Shown here: one piece after another, positions 27,389-35,219 of the stretch | Position numbering within the stretch: the stretch's first letter is position 1 | How the letters are laid out: the number at the start of each line of letters is the position of its first letter | Source: a bacterium | Lineage (GTDB): Bacteria > Verrucomicrobiota > Verrucomicrobiia > Limisphaerales > UBA11358 | Direction: 5' to 3' | Assembly: GCA_021813325.1 (NCBI GenBank) | Contig: JAKALA010000005.1 | Coordinates: forward strand, 78,298-142,297 | DNA: 64,000 nucleotides | The notes under the pieces: generated by a model | The model's database searches: none | Told to the model about the DNA's origin: nothing | Seen by the model: the letters and a program-made list of their open reading frames with translations, nothing else | Position numbers and translations under genes: made by a program

Positions 27389-28342
27389 CTATTTTATCGG
27401 CCCGTTGGTGGCCTGTGACGGATTGTCAATGTCCTGCTGCAAATGCCGGATTTGTTTTTGGGATACGCTGCTGCGGAAGAAAATGCAGCCGTCGTTTTGT
27501 CCATTGACCTGACGCAAATCAGCGGCGTAAGCGCCTTCCATTACCAGCACAAACCCCGGTGGGCTGTCAAAGCCGTCATTTTGCGTTGGCAATACTTGGA
27601 TGGGAATTTGGGCGACCGCCAGTTGATGAAACGCCGCCTGATTGAATTTCATCACCTGCGCCATGTTGGCGATTTGGACGGCCATTTTATGGTCGTAACG
27701 GGCGGTAACCGCCAAGCAAATCAGGCTGGAAACGATAATGGCCGTCCCAATGCTCCAAAACAAGCTGGTTGTCCACGCGGTTTTCCATATTCGTTTTGTC
27801 CATTCGGACTTGGCTTCGTCGGCGGCATCCTGAATTTTCTCCAGCGTGGGCATGACCTTCCAAGCCAGGTCGTGGGTATGCTGCACGAATGGCGCGATGA
27901 TTTTCTGGTTGATGCCCGATTGAATTGAATTTTGAACGCCCTGCACGATGGACTTGGTGTCCACCTGTGCGCCAAGATTCTTCACCGTCAATTCGATGGC
28001 GGCAATGGTTTCATCGCATTTTATCTGGGTTGCGCGGCAAAGCTCGCCGGTTTTTTCGGCGTGTTCTGTAATGGTGGCATCGCGGGTTTCAATCGTTTTG
28101 GCGAGCAAACTGACTTCCTCGCGCAATTCCTGAATGGTCGCCAGCGAATCGGCGTTCGCCGAAATCATCCGGGCGGGGATGCGCTCGGAGTAATGGGCAT
28201 ACACGTCCAGCACGAGAAAAAGCTGGCTGAAAAAATGCGCGCTGTCGCCGTCGGCGAAGCGATAATAAACAGCCCGCGCCAGCTCCCGCTTTTCAGCGGG
28301 ATAGGCGGCGAGCATTTCTTCAAATAAATCAGATTCGGGCAT
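27389..28342 (-). CDS. Membrane protein with coiled coil; TraM-like position
   Basis: The 317-residue protein has helical heptad regions (about 65-115: ATIQELREEVSLLAKTIETR) and one membrane segment (about 197-220: SIGTAIIVSSLICLAV), followed by a C-terminal soluble part. It is the third gene of a minus-strand run traK-like/traL-like/this gene. In plasmid RP4, TraM is also a small coiled-coil protein with a membrane anchor, encoded after traK and traL. The match here is by order and topology rather than clear sequence identity. Confidence 0.6.
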   Translation of the reverse strand: MPESDLFEEMLAAYPAEKRELARAVYYRFADGDSAHFFSQLFLVLDVYAHYSERIPARMISANADSLATIQELREEVSLLAKTIETRDATITEHAEKTGELCRATQIKCDETIAAIELTVKNLGAQVDTKSIVQGVQNSIQSGINQKIIAPFVQHTHDLAWKVMPTLEKIQDAADEAKSEWTKRIWKTAWTTSLFWSIGTAIIVSSLICLAVTARYDHKMAVQIANMAQVMKFNQAAFHQLAVAQIPIQVLPTQNDGFDSPPGFVLVMEGAYAADLRQVNGQNDGCIFFRSSVSQKQIRHLQQDIDNPSQATNGPIK

Positions 28343-28353
28343 AACGGTTCCTT

Positions 28354-29181
28354 TCAGTTCGCCAGATTGATTTTCGCGCCACGCTTGGCAGCGAACGGTT
28401 CGCCGATGGGCGGAACAATCTTTGGTTTAATGGTGGCAGCTTCAACGGCGGGCAATAGTTTGGCGGCAATCTGGTCGTATTGATTGAACAGGATGCCCAG
28501 CCAGTCCTGCAATACGCCCCGCGCCATGATGTCCAAGCCAAGACTGTCGTTGCCGAGGGCTTCGTTGAATGGGATGCCGCGCTGCTGGTCGGCCTCCAAT
28601 TTTGCCAGCCGGAGTTTCACGAATTCCGACAACACCGGGATGGTGACGGTGACTGCGCCGCAATCGAGCAATTCCTTTTCCAGCGGGCTGTTGTCGAACA
28701 TCCGCGTTTTCGCCGCGCGGGCCGGGTTGCGGACGATGACATAATCCACCTGTCTGCCGCAGAATTGGCAGACGGCAGCGAGGTTGGTCATCACGTCCAG
28801 ATCATCGAATGGAAACAGCATGAGCGTGATGCCGATGTTTTGCGCGCTGGCGATGTCAAAGAAATGCGTGGCGGCAAGCGCCTTCATCAGTTGCGCGTCC
28901 AAATGTGCCCGTGGGTCAATCAGCGTGACAGGTTGGGCGGTGGCCTTTCGCAGAATCAAAATGAGTTCGTCCAAGTCCCCGGTTTGTCCGCTCAAAGGCA
29001 CGAGGTTGACCTGGTCGGGGAACAATCGGGACAGCGTGCGATTATCGCCGTCAAGATCAAATCCCTGCCACGGGATGCCACGTTGATTAAGCCAGCACGC
29101 GCGGGCGGCGGCTTCGATGCTTTTGCCCAAGTTTCCTTTGGCCTGCATGGGCAGAATCAGGCGATGTTTGTTTGTTTTCAT
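28354..29181 (-). CDS. TraL-like ParA/MinD-family ATPase of the mobilisation module
   Basis: From the ATG at 29181 the protein has 275 residues. It begins with a deviant Walker A (QAKGNLGKSIEAAARACWL), followed by FDLDGDNRTLSRLFP and VTLIDPRAHLDAQ, as in ParA-type ATPases. The C-terminal part (IPFNEALGNDSLGLDIMARG, then VLQDWLGILFNQYDQIAAKL) resembles the end of RP4 TraL, a ParA-like protein encoded between traK and traM beside oriT. Its start overlaps the TraK-like stop by 4 bases, and it ends 11 bases before the TraM-like gene. A general plasmid-partition ParA is less likely because no ParB or centromere gene is present. Confidence 0.75.
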   Translation of the reverse strand: MKTNKHRLILPMQAKGNLGKSIEAAARACWLNQRGIPWQGFDLDGDNRTLSRLFPDQVNLVPLSGQTGDLDELILILRKATAQPVTLIDPRAHLDAQLMKALAATHFFDIASAQNIGITLMLFPFDDLDVMTNLAAVCQFCGRQVDYVIVRNPARAAKTRMFDNSPLEKELLDCGAVTVTIPVLSEFVKLRLAKLEADQQRGIPFNEALGNDSLGLDIMARGVLQDWLGILFNQYDQIAAKLLPAVEAATIKPKIVPPIGEPFAAKRGAKINLAN

Positions 29182-29510
29182 ATATCTGTATTGAACTTGT
29201 ATTTGTTTGTTGCTGTTGTCTGCGCCGGCATTGGCACCGATGCAGATGGATTCGCCGTGGCCAGCTGTGTCGTTGCCGCTTCGCTTTCCCAATGGGAGCG
29301 CGCCTGACGTTTCAGGTAGCGCCGGTAGAACTGGTGCAATCCCTGAAACGTGATGACGCAATCCTTTTCGGTGCGAAGCCGGGCGGCGATTTCCTGCCAC
29401 GTCCGGCGCTGCTGGCGTTGCTCGCGGATAAATTCCACGAACGCTTCCAGGCGGCTGCGATAAGCGCGTCCGCCGCCACGCCGGTTGTTATTTTTGCTTT
29501 CCGAATCCAT
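29178..29510 (-). CDS. Small basic TraK-like oriT accessory protein
   Basis: The 110-residue protein is basic, with an N-terminal RRGGGRAYRSRLEAFVEFIR and the helical IREQRQQRRTWQEIAARLRT, then VITFQGLHQFYRRYLKRQ. The TW-x-x-I-x-x-x-L ... F-x-x-x-YRR layout recalls RP4 TraK, a basic oriT-binding protein. The tail is Ala/Thr/Pro-rich. It is the first gene next to the 1-kb repeat-rich non-coding region, where an oriT-binding protein would be expected. The assignment is mainly from order and composition. Confidence 0.6.
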   Translation of the reverse strand: MDSESKNNNRRGGGRAYRSRLEAFVEFIREQRQQRRTWQEIAARLRTEKDCVITFQGLHQFYRRYLKRQARSHWESEAATTQLATANPSASVPMPAQTTATNKYKFNTDI

Positions 29511-29544
29511 TCGCCATCAGTTTAGGCCAGCGAATGAAGATTGC

Positions 29545-29567
29545 GTTAGCGAGTAGTGGGCGGGTTA
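29545..29567 (+). repeat. 23-bp island repeat, copy 1
   Basis: GTTAGCGAGTAGTGGGCGGG followed by TTA. Copy 3 at 41669-41691 differs at one of 23 positions, and copy 2 at 31024-31046 is inverted with three differences. Copies 1 and 2 bracket the candidate oriT region and copy 3 lies just upstream of the integrase, which suggests a shared recognition or promoter element. Confidence 0.6.
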
Positions 29568-29587
29568 AGCCGGAAAGTGGGGGAGTT

Positions 29588-29603
29588 AAACGCGATAGCG
29601 TTT
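29588..29603. repeat. 6-bp inverted repeat beside the GTTGAA array
   Basis: AAACGC, spacer GATA and GCGTTT form a small perfect hairpin 7 bases before the first GTTGAA unit, followed by a short T-run and ACCC. It may be a protein-binding site or a small terminator for transcripts entering from the left. Confidence 0.4.
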
Positions 29604-29609
29604 TTACCC

Positions 29610-29691
29610 GTTGAAAGGCGTTGAATCGCCGGGTTGAAACCGGTTGAACGGTGTTGAACCGTGGCGTTGAAATATGTTGAAGGGCGTTGAA
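29610..29691 (+). repeat. Iteron-like array of eight GTTGAA units
   Basis: GTTGAA starts at 29610, 29620, 29633, 29643, 29653, 29666, 29676 and 29686. Spacings are 10, 13, 10, 10, 13, 10 and 10 bases, close to one helical turn, so the units face nearly the same side of the DNA. An inverted TTCAAC follows at 29715. The array lies 100-180 bases from the TraK-like start codon. It may bind an oriT accessory protein or a replication initiator. Confidence 0.7.
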
Positions 29692-30117
29692 TTCATCAAC
29701 GCAGTTCAATGCTTTTCAACATGGCCGAAGGCGCATAGCCAAGAACCTACGAATTTTCGTAGGGGTAGGGCGTCCCCCTTCCAAGCATCCCATCAGGATG
29801 CCAGCGCATTGATTAAAAACCGTGCGATTAGCGTTGAATCGGAATGTTGTAAATGGATTACACCATGATGAATTTCAGTCGTATGCAACTGAACCGGATG
29901 GTTTTTGAATCACGTTTGGAAGGATTGAACCGGCCTACGTTTCAAACCAATGGTGATTTCTTAACGGAAATTGGTGGTGAAAATTCAACTGGAAAAATGG
30001 CGTCAATCTCCGTCAGCACTGAATGGGCGATTGGGAAATCGGAGCGGAATGAACGGATTGTGGAATGGAGCGCGGTTTCCCAATCGGCCATTGAGTGCGC
30101 CACCGGATAGGTTTGAA

Positions 30118-30181
30118 TCCTGCGGCGTTTAGTCTGTCCGGTTTCCGAGAGCCGCAGGAAAGCCGGACAGTCTAAACGCCG
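30118..30181. repeat. Large inverted repeat with a competing second hairpin
   Basis: Arms 30123-30146 and 30157-30181 pair over about 24 positions with one mismatch and one bulge (CGGCGTTTAG...CTGTCCGG against CCGGACAG...CTAAACGCCG) around a 10-base loop. A second perfect 9-bp pairing, TCCTGCGGC (30118-30126) with GCCGCAGGA (30151-30159), uses bases of the loop and both arms, so the two folds exclude each other. The position in the candidate oriT region suggests a relaxase or regulatory structure. Confidence 0.7.
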
Positions 30182-30430
30182 TCACCTAGCATTGTGGATT
30201 CGGTTTCAGGTGGTATTGCGAATTCAAAAATTCAGGCAGGTTTGCCGGTGGGTTGCGGGAAAGGATGGGACAAGCAGTGGTTGAATTCTGCCGGAAATCC
30301 CAACCTAAAGTTCTTTCCATTTTGTTTCAAAATGAAACGTGCGGGCTTCGCCAATCTGCAAAGATACTTACCTTGACGGCCATGAAAAAATGAAAGTCCA
30401 AAAAATCATTATGGCAAAAGTGATGGTTTT

Positions 30431-30455
30431 ATCCTGTGCGTTTCCCGCACAGGAT
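30431..30455. repeat. Perfect 10-bp hairpin before the HTH-relaxase genes
   Basis: ATCCTGTGCG (30431-30440), loop TTTCC and CGCACAGGAT (30446-30455). No T-run follows, so it does not look like a terminator. A hairpin beside the nick site is normal for MOBF origins, and this one is a candidate for it; it could also be an operator. Confidence 0.55.
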
Positions 30456-30579
30456 CGCCCGGAAACTCTGCCAAAATGGGAGCCGTTGGGGACATTTATT
30501 TTGTGCAATGATTACGCAAAGACAGCTTTTTTTCCTGCAATAATGTCCGCTGGAAACATGAATAAATCATAGGTGACGT

Positions 30580-31002
30580 ATGAACAATGAAGCGCCAAAC
30601 AACCTCGCTGGCCGGATGGAAAAAGAGATTCGCGCCAAGCCGGAGAAAAATAAAGAAGCAGCCCAGCAGCGAGCCAGTGCCATTTATGTGCTCAACAATG
30701 AACTCAAGGCGATCTTGAACCTGACCCGGCCACCCGCGCGTTTGAACACGGCGCAAACCGCCGCCTACCTGGGGTTCAAACCGCATGACATCCCGGTGCT
30801 GACTGCGCGTGGCTTCCTCAAGCCGTTGGGTGACCCGATGCCCAACAGCGACAAATACTATGCGCGGGCAAGAGTTCTGGAACGGTTGGACGATGAAGAG
30901 TGGCTGTCCCTGGCAACGGCGGCGTTGAGCCAGCATTGGCAGAAGAAAAACCTCCGCAAAACCAAAAAGCGGAATGGCCATGCCCGGCCAGTAAAAAGAT
31001 GA
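30580..31002 (+). CDS. Small HTH (MerR/excisionase-like) protein before the relaxase
   Basis: The 140-residue protein has a basic helical N-terminus (EKEIRAKPEKNKEAAQQRAS) and a central winged-helix-like segment: RLNTAQTAAYLGFKPHDIPV, then LTARGFLKPLGDP, similar in style to HTH_17/excisionase domains. The C-terminus is Lys/Arg rich. It precedes the relaxase by 71 bases that contain copy 2 of the island repeat. It may be a relaxosome accessory protein, transcription regulator or excisionase. Confidence 0.65.
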   Translation: MNNEAPNNLAGRMEKEIRAKPEKNKEAAQQRASAIYVLNNELKAILNLTRPPARLNTAQTAAYLGFKPHDIPVLTARGFLKPLGDPMPNSDKYYARARVLERLDDEEWLSLATAALSQHWQKKNLRKTKKRNGHARPVKR

Positions 31003-31023
31003 ACTATTCGGTTTAACCGCAAC

Positions 31024-31046
31024 CAACCCGCCCACTACCCGCTAAT
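31024..31046 (-). repeat. 23-bp island repeat, copy 2 (inverted)
   Basis: On the minus strand this reads ATTAGCGGGTAGTGGGCGGG then TTG, 20 of 23 positions identical to copy 1. It lies 28 bases upstream of the relaxase start, so it may overlap the relaxase promoter or an operator. Confidence 0.55.
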
Positions 31047-31073
31047 GGGAGCAAGGCCGGTTGCTTTAAGCTG

Positions 31074-34039
31074 GTGTCCATGCTTGCACCGAAAGCCCAA
31101 TACAACCCGGTTGACGCCAAAAGGTATTTCAAGGAACACCTGGCGGTGGGTGATTACTATGCCGAGGGGCAGACCGTCCCCGGCCAGTGGATCGGCCAGG
31201 GCGCGGCGGATTTGGGACTGTCTGGTGTGACAAGTGCCGATAAGTTTGTCCGACTCTGCGACAATCTGCACCCGCAAACCGGCGAACGGCACACCCTGCG
31301 GCAAAAGACGACCCGGATCGAAAAAGGGATTGATGGCGAAGAACGGCAGGCGGCCAATCGCCGGGTGTTTTACGATTTTACTTTCTCACCGCCGAAGTCG
31401 GTTTCCATCGCCGCGCTGGTTGGCAACGACGCGCGGATTATCGCGGCACATGAGCAGGCTGTAACGCTGGCCATGCACCAGTTGCAAACCTTTGCGGCAA
31501 CACGGGTGCGGAAAAACAATGAATGCACCGACCGGCCTACGGGCAACCTTGTGGCCGCGATGTTCCGCCATGACACCTCCCGCGCGTTAGATCCGCATCT
31601 GCATACGCATTGCATCGTGTTCAACGCCACGTTTGACGCGGTGGAAAAGCAATGGAAGGCGTTGCAGAACCATGAAATGTTCGCCGCGCAAAAATTTGTC
31701 GAGAATGTTATTACCATGAACTCACGCGCGGACTGGTGAAGTGCGGTTATCAGATTGAAAACCAGCCGCGCGGCGATTTTGAAATCAAGGGCGTCGCGCC
31801 GGAACTGGTTGAAAAGTTTTCCAAGCGGCACCGGGAGATTGACCGGAAAACCAAGGAACTGCTGGCGCGTGAACCGGAAAAGGCGGGTGACAACATCGCC
31901 GCAATCCGGGAAAACATCGCGCACAAGGAACGGCCACGGAAGATTCGGGACATCGGTTTGGAAAAACTGCAAACGCTGTGGGATGGTCAAATGACGGCGG
32001 GCGAAAAGGCTTCGCTGGATGGGCTGACGGCGAAGCCATCCGTTGCGCTCGTTGCCAGCGAGAAGGTTTGCGAGCAGGCCGTGACGTGGGCGGAGCAGCA
32101 TTTGTTTGAACGCCGTTCCATCGTCCATGAGCATGAACTGTGGCGGCACGCGCTGGAACGCGCCCGGGGGCAGGACATTTCACTGGCCGACATTCAGGCG
32201 GTCACCCAGCAGCGCGGTTATCTGCATTTTGACGAACATCCCGGCAAGGTGTCCACGCGGGAACATCTCGAACGCGAAATGGAAATTGTCCAGACGGCCA
32301 GAGCGGGCATTGGTGAATGCTATCCGCTGGTCTGGCAGCCAAAACCGTTTAATCCCATGCTGGATGAGGAGCAGCGTGAAGCATTGAACAAACTGGTTTC
32401 CAATCGCAACCGGGTCGCGGTCTTTCGCGGCGGTGCGGGCACGGGCAAAAGTTTTGTGCTGCGCGAGCTGGTCGGGCAAATCCGCGACGGCGGGCGTGGC
32501 GTGGTCGTCCTCGCGCCGCAACGCCAGCAAGTGCTGGACATGGAGCGGGACGGTTTCCCGTCGCCGCAGACGGTCGCCAGCTTTCTGCAAAAGAAAGAAC
32601 TCCAAGCGGGGACGGTGGTGATGGTGGATGAGGCCGGGCAGATTGGCGGCCAGCCGATGCTGGAACTGCTCCGGCTGGCGGCTGAACGCAATGCGCGGCT
32701 GGTTTTGTCGGGAGACACCCGCCAGCATGGAGCGGTCGAGGCGGGGGATGCGCTGCGGGCGATTGAAAAGCATTCCGGCGTCCGGCCAGTGGAATTGACC
32801 AACATCCGCCGCCAGAATCCGGCGCTGGCAAAGTCCATCGAGGAGCGCCAGCGGATCAAGGAATACCGGGAGGCGGTCGAGGCAGCGCGGGACGGCAGGT
32901 TCACCGAATCGTTTGAACGGCTGGACAAGTTGAAAACGATTGAGTCCTGCACCCTGGCCGACAAGCATGAAAAGCTGACGGCGCGTTATCTGGAACTGGT
33001 GAAAGAGCGTCAAACCACCGTGGTCGTCTCGCAAAGCTGGAATGAGATTCACCAGGTCAACGCCGCGATTCGCGCCGCGCTAAAAAATGAAAAGCTCGTC
33101 GGCGATCTGGAAACCACGGTCACGGCTTTTCAGCCGGTGGATTTGACGGATGCGCAAAAGCGCGATGCCCGTTCCTATGATGCCAACACCGTGTTGGTGT
33201 TCAATCGTGACGTGCGCGGGTTCAAGGCCGGTGAATCGGCGCGGTTGAAATTGATTACGGACACGCATTTGCTGGTGGAAACTGATAAACGCATTGTCCC
33301 CATTCCATTCAAACAACTGGACAAGCTGACGGCCTGCCAGCGCAAGGAACTGGCTTTGGCCGCCGGCGACAAGCTGCAACTCAAGGCCAATGGCCGCAGC
33401 GTGGAAAACCGCAAGCTGGTCAACGGCGAACTGGTCACGGTCGAGGCCGTTGCGCCGGACGGCCGCATTGCGCTGGCGGATGGCCGGGTCTTGGATAATA
33501 ACTTCCGCCAATTCGTCCGGGGCTATGCCATCACGTCCTATGCGTCACAGGGCAAGTCGGTGGAATACGTTCTATTTTCGGATTCAGCGGCGAAGGGTGC
33601 GACGAACCAACAGCAATGGTATGTCACCATTTCGCGCGGCAAGAAGGGGATTCACATTTTCACCACGGACAAGGAGCAGTTGCGCGAGAACATCACGCGC
33701 AGCGGGGATCGCCCCTCCGTGGTGGATGCGCTGACAGCGCATTACCGGAAACATGATTCGTTCTATCGCCTGATTGAACAGCGTTGGGGGCCACGGGTGG
33801 CGCTCACCATGACCAACAGCAAACGTGCCAGACAGTTCCGGGAGATGCGCCAGAGGCAGAATCAAAGGCAGGCGCAAACTGAAACGGTCAAGCCGACGGT
33901 TGAATCCCATGAGCCGCGCCAGCAACCCGTCCCGACACCGGTGCAAACCCAAGTGGCTGAAACGGCGGAGCCGAAAATCAAGCCGCACCGGATTTTCCCG
34001 GAAGCCCAGAAAAAGCAGTCGCGCGGTGTTGGCATTTGA
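31074..34039 (+). pseudogene. MOBF (TrwC/TraI-like) relaxase-helicase with a one-base frameshift
   Basis: Frame 1 (31074-31739; GTG, or ATG at 31080) is the TrwC relaxase domain: Tyr18, Tyr28 and Tyr29 as nicking candidates (AKRYFKEHLAVGDYYAEG), FDFTFSPPKSVS as DFTFSPPKSVS, and the metal site His175/177/179 in DPHLHTHC. At about 31708 one T is missing; adding it restores ENVYYHELTRGLVKCGYQI across the junction. The second frame (31736-34039) is the RecD-like SF1 helicase: Walker A GGAGTGKSFVLRELVG, VVMVDEAGQIGG, LVLSGDTRQHGAVEAGDAL and the motif ITSYASQGKSVEYV near the end. Together they make a normal TraI/TrwC of about 988 residues that would nick oriT and unwind the transferred strand. Confidence 0.88.
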
Positions 34040-34089
34040 TATTTTTATTTCCCAGCCTGACGCAGAAATAACCAATCCCAATAGCGCCC

Positions 34090-34641
34090 TTATCCTTGAG
34101 ATTCTTCCACGGCTTCAATCGTGAACATGAACCGGACAATTTCTTTAATCTTCGTCCGGCTGGGGCCGTTCAGACCATTCCCGTATCGTGAATCATAATT
34201 CTGGCAGTAATCTGCCGCCAGTTTGTAGCCGTCCGGCGGATAATCCGCGTGTCGGAGATAAATCGCCAGCGCGTGTTCCACCAGCATGAGATTCCAGTTG
34301 TGAACGATACGCACCGGCCCCCATTGTTGATTCTGATATTCATTTTGAAAATCCCGCAAGCAGTCGTGCAACATTTCCGCCGCTTGGCGATTCAATTTCG
34401 GGCGGCATAAATCCGCGCCGGCCAGCAGCCTTTTGGCCGCGCGGAAAAGTTCAGCCGCTTTACCGCCGGCTTTGCCTTTGCGCGAGGTTGCGCGTGTCGC
34501 AATCCAAACCGCAAACGCGGAAAGCCGCTCCGGTCTTTCAAACCATTTCTTCAACACCCCCAGTCTTGTCAGATTGGCGTTGCCGTTTTCAGCGATGTCG
34601 TCTGCGATTTGCAGGAGCTTTTCGGGAATGTTCGTCCGCAT
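34090..34641 (-). CDS. Hypothetical protein, last gene of the AbiE-TOTE operon
   Basis: I do not recognise this 183-residue protein. It is largely helical, soluble and basic, with several conserved-looking segments (RLSAFAVWIATRATSRKGKA; LAADYCQNYDSRYGNG). It starts 10 bases after the DUF6155 stop, so it is probably translated from the same message as the TOTE protein. Confidence 0.65.
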   Translation of the reverse strand: MRTNIPEKLLQIADDIAENGNANLTRLGVLKKWFERPERLSAFAVWIATRATSRKGKAGGKAAELFRAAKRLLAGADLCRPKLNRQAAEMLHDCLRDFQNEYQNQQWGPVRIVHNWNLMLVEHALAIYLRHADYPPDGYKLAADYCQNYDSRYGNGLNGPSRTKIKEIVRFMFTIEAVEESQG

Positions 34642-34651
34642 AAAATTTTCG

Positions 34652-35212
34652 TTATTTTGTCCGGCCTAATTTCTCTTCGAGACAGGACACCTGACCACAC
34701 ACGCTGTCGCCGTAGCCCCAGCCAATGCCATCGGCGAGAGTTGCCACCCGTTGAATCCGCGCCTGAAATCGAGGATAAAATTCATGGCCTTCGCGCAGAA
34801 GCCATCGCGTCATTTCATTCAAAACTGATTCCAGGCTGTTATAAAAGGATTCGTTGATGTCACCAAACTCATGCGTGAACTCCGTGCCGTTTTCCACATA
34901 GGTCAGCATCAAATCAATCGTCCCTTCCAGATTGCCGGTGGCTTTGCGGTAATCGCGAATGGCCTTGCGAGCCTCGCCAAGTTTGAGTTTGCCATCGCCG
35001 CGCGCCGGGAAAAATTGTTCCACGATTTTGCGCCGATACTTTTCCAGTGCCACGCCGGCGTTTTCTTCCGCCTGAAAACGGGCTTGAAGAAAATCGCGGT
35101 TATCCGGTGAAGCCCCGTAAAGGTCTTTCACCAGTGCAATCAACGCCGGTTTCGGCCAACCATTCAAGTGCCGGCGGACGCTCTGCCAGCCGGTGGATTT
35201 ATTTTCGTTCAT
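34652..35212 (-). CDS. DUF6155 family protein
   Basis: From the ATG at 35212 the protein has 186 residues. It begins with SVRRHLNGWPKPALIALVKD, followed by LYGASPDNRDFLQARF, the pattern I associate with DUF6155. A longer in-frame start at 35248 would overlap the TOTE stop. The protein is helical, with VENGTEFTHEFGDINESFYN in the second half. The family has no assigned function. It begins 7 bases after the TOTE gene, which suggests a functional link. Confidence 0.75.
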   Translation of the reverse strand: MNENKSTGWQSVRRHLNGWPKPALIALVKDLYGASPDNRDFLQARFQAEENAGVALEKYRRKIVEQFFPARGDGKLKLGEARKAIRDYRKATGNLEGTIDLMLTYVENGTEFTHEFGDINESFYNSLESVLNEMTRWLLREGHEFYPRFQARIQRVATLADGIGWGYGDSVCGQVSCLEEKLGRTK

Positions 35213-35219
35213 GTGAATT

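Larger units (their letters stand above)
29511..30579. other. Candidate origin-of-transfer region (about 1.07 kb, no convincing gene)
   Basis: This interval separates the traKLM-like genes (minus) from the HTH and relaxase genes (plus). It holds a 23-bp island repeat, a small inverted repeat, the GTTGAA array, two overlapping large hairpins (30118-30181) and a perfect 10-bp hairpin (30431-30455). Short open frames exist (for example 29853-30110) but lack a family pattern. In known transfer regions oriT lies between such divergent gene sets. The nick site itself cannot be named from sequence alone. Confidence 0.55.

Noticed and set aside
28354..29181. ParA-like gene as a plasmid partition system
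   Set aside because: No ParB or centromere-like gene follows; the neighbours and C-terminal region fit TraL better.
29610..29691. GTTGAA array as a CRISPR
   Set aside because: Units are 6 bases with 4-7 base gaps; no 25-40 base repeats, spacers or cas genes are present. No CRISPR array was found anywhere in the window.
29488..29709. Minus-strand open frame across the GTTGAA array
   Set aside because: Its repeated peptide pattern comes from the DNA repeat; there is no credible start signal and it overlaps the TraK-like gene end.
29853..30110. 85-codon plus-strand frame in the candidate oriT region
   Set aside because: No recognised family, no good ribosome-binding site and unusual composition; left as non-coding.
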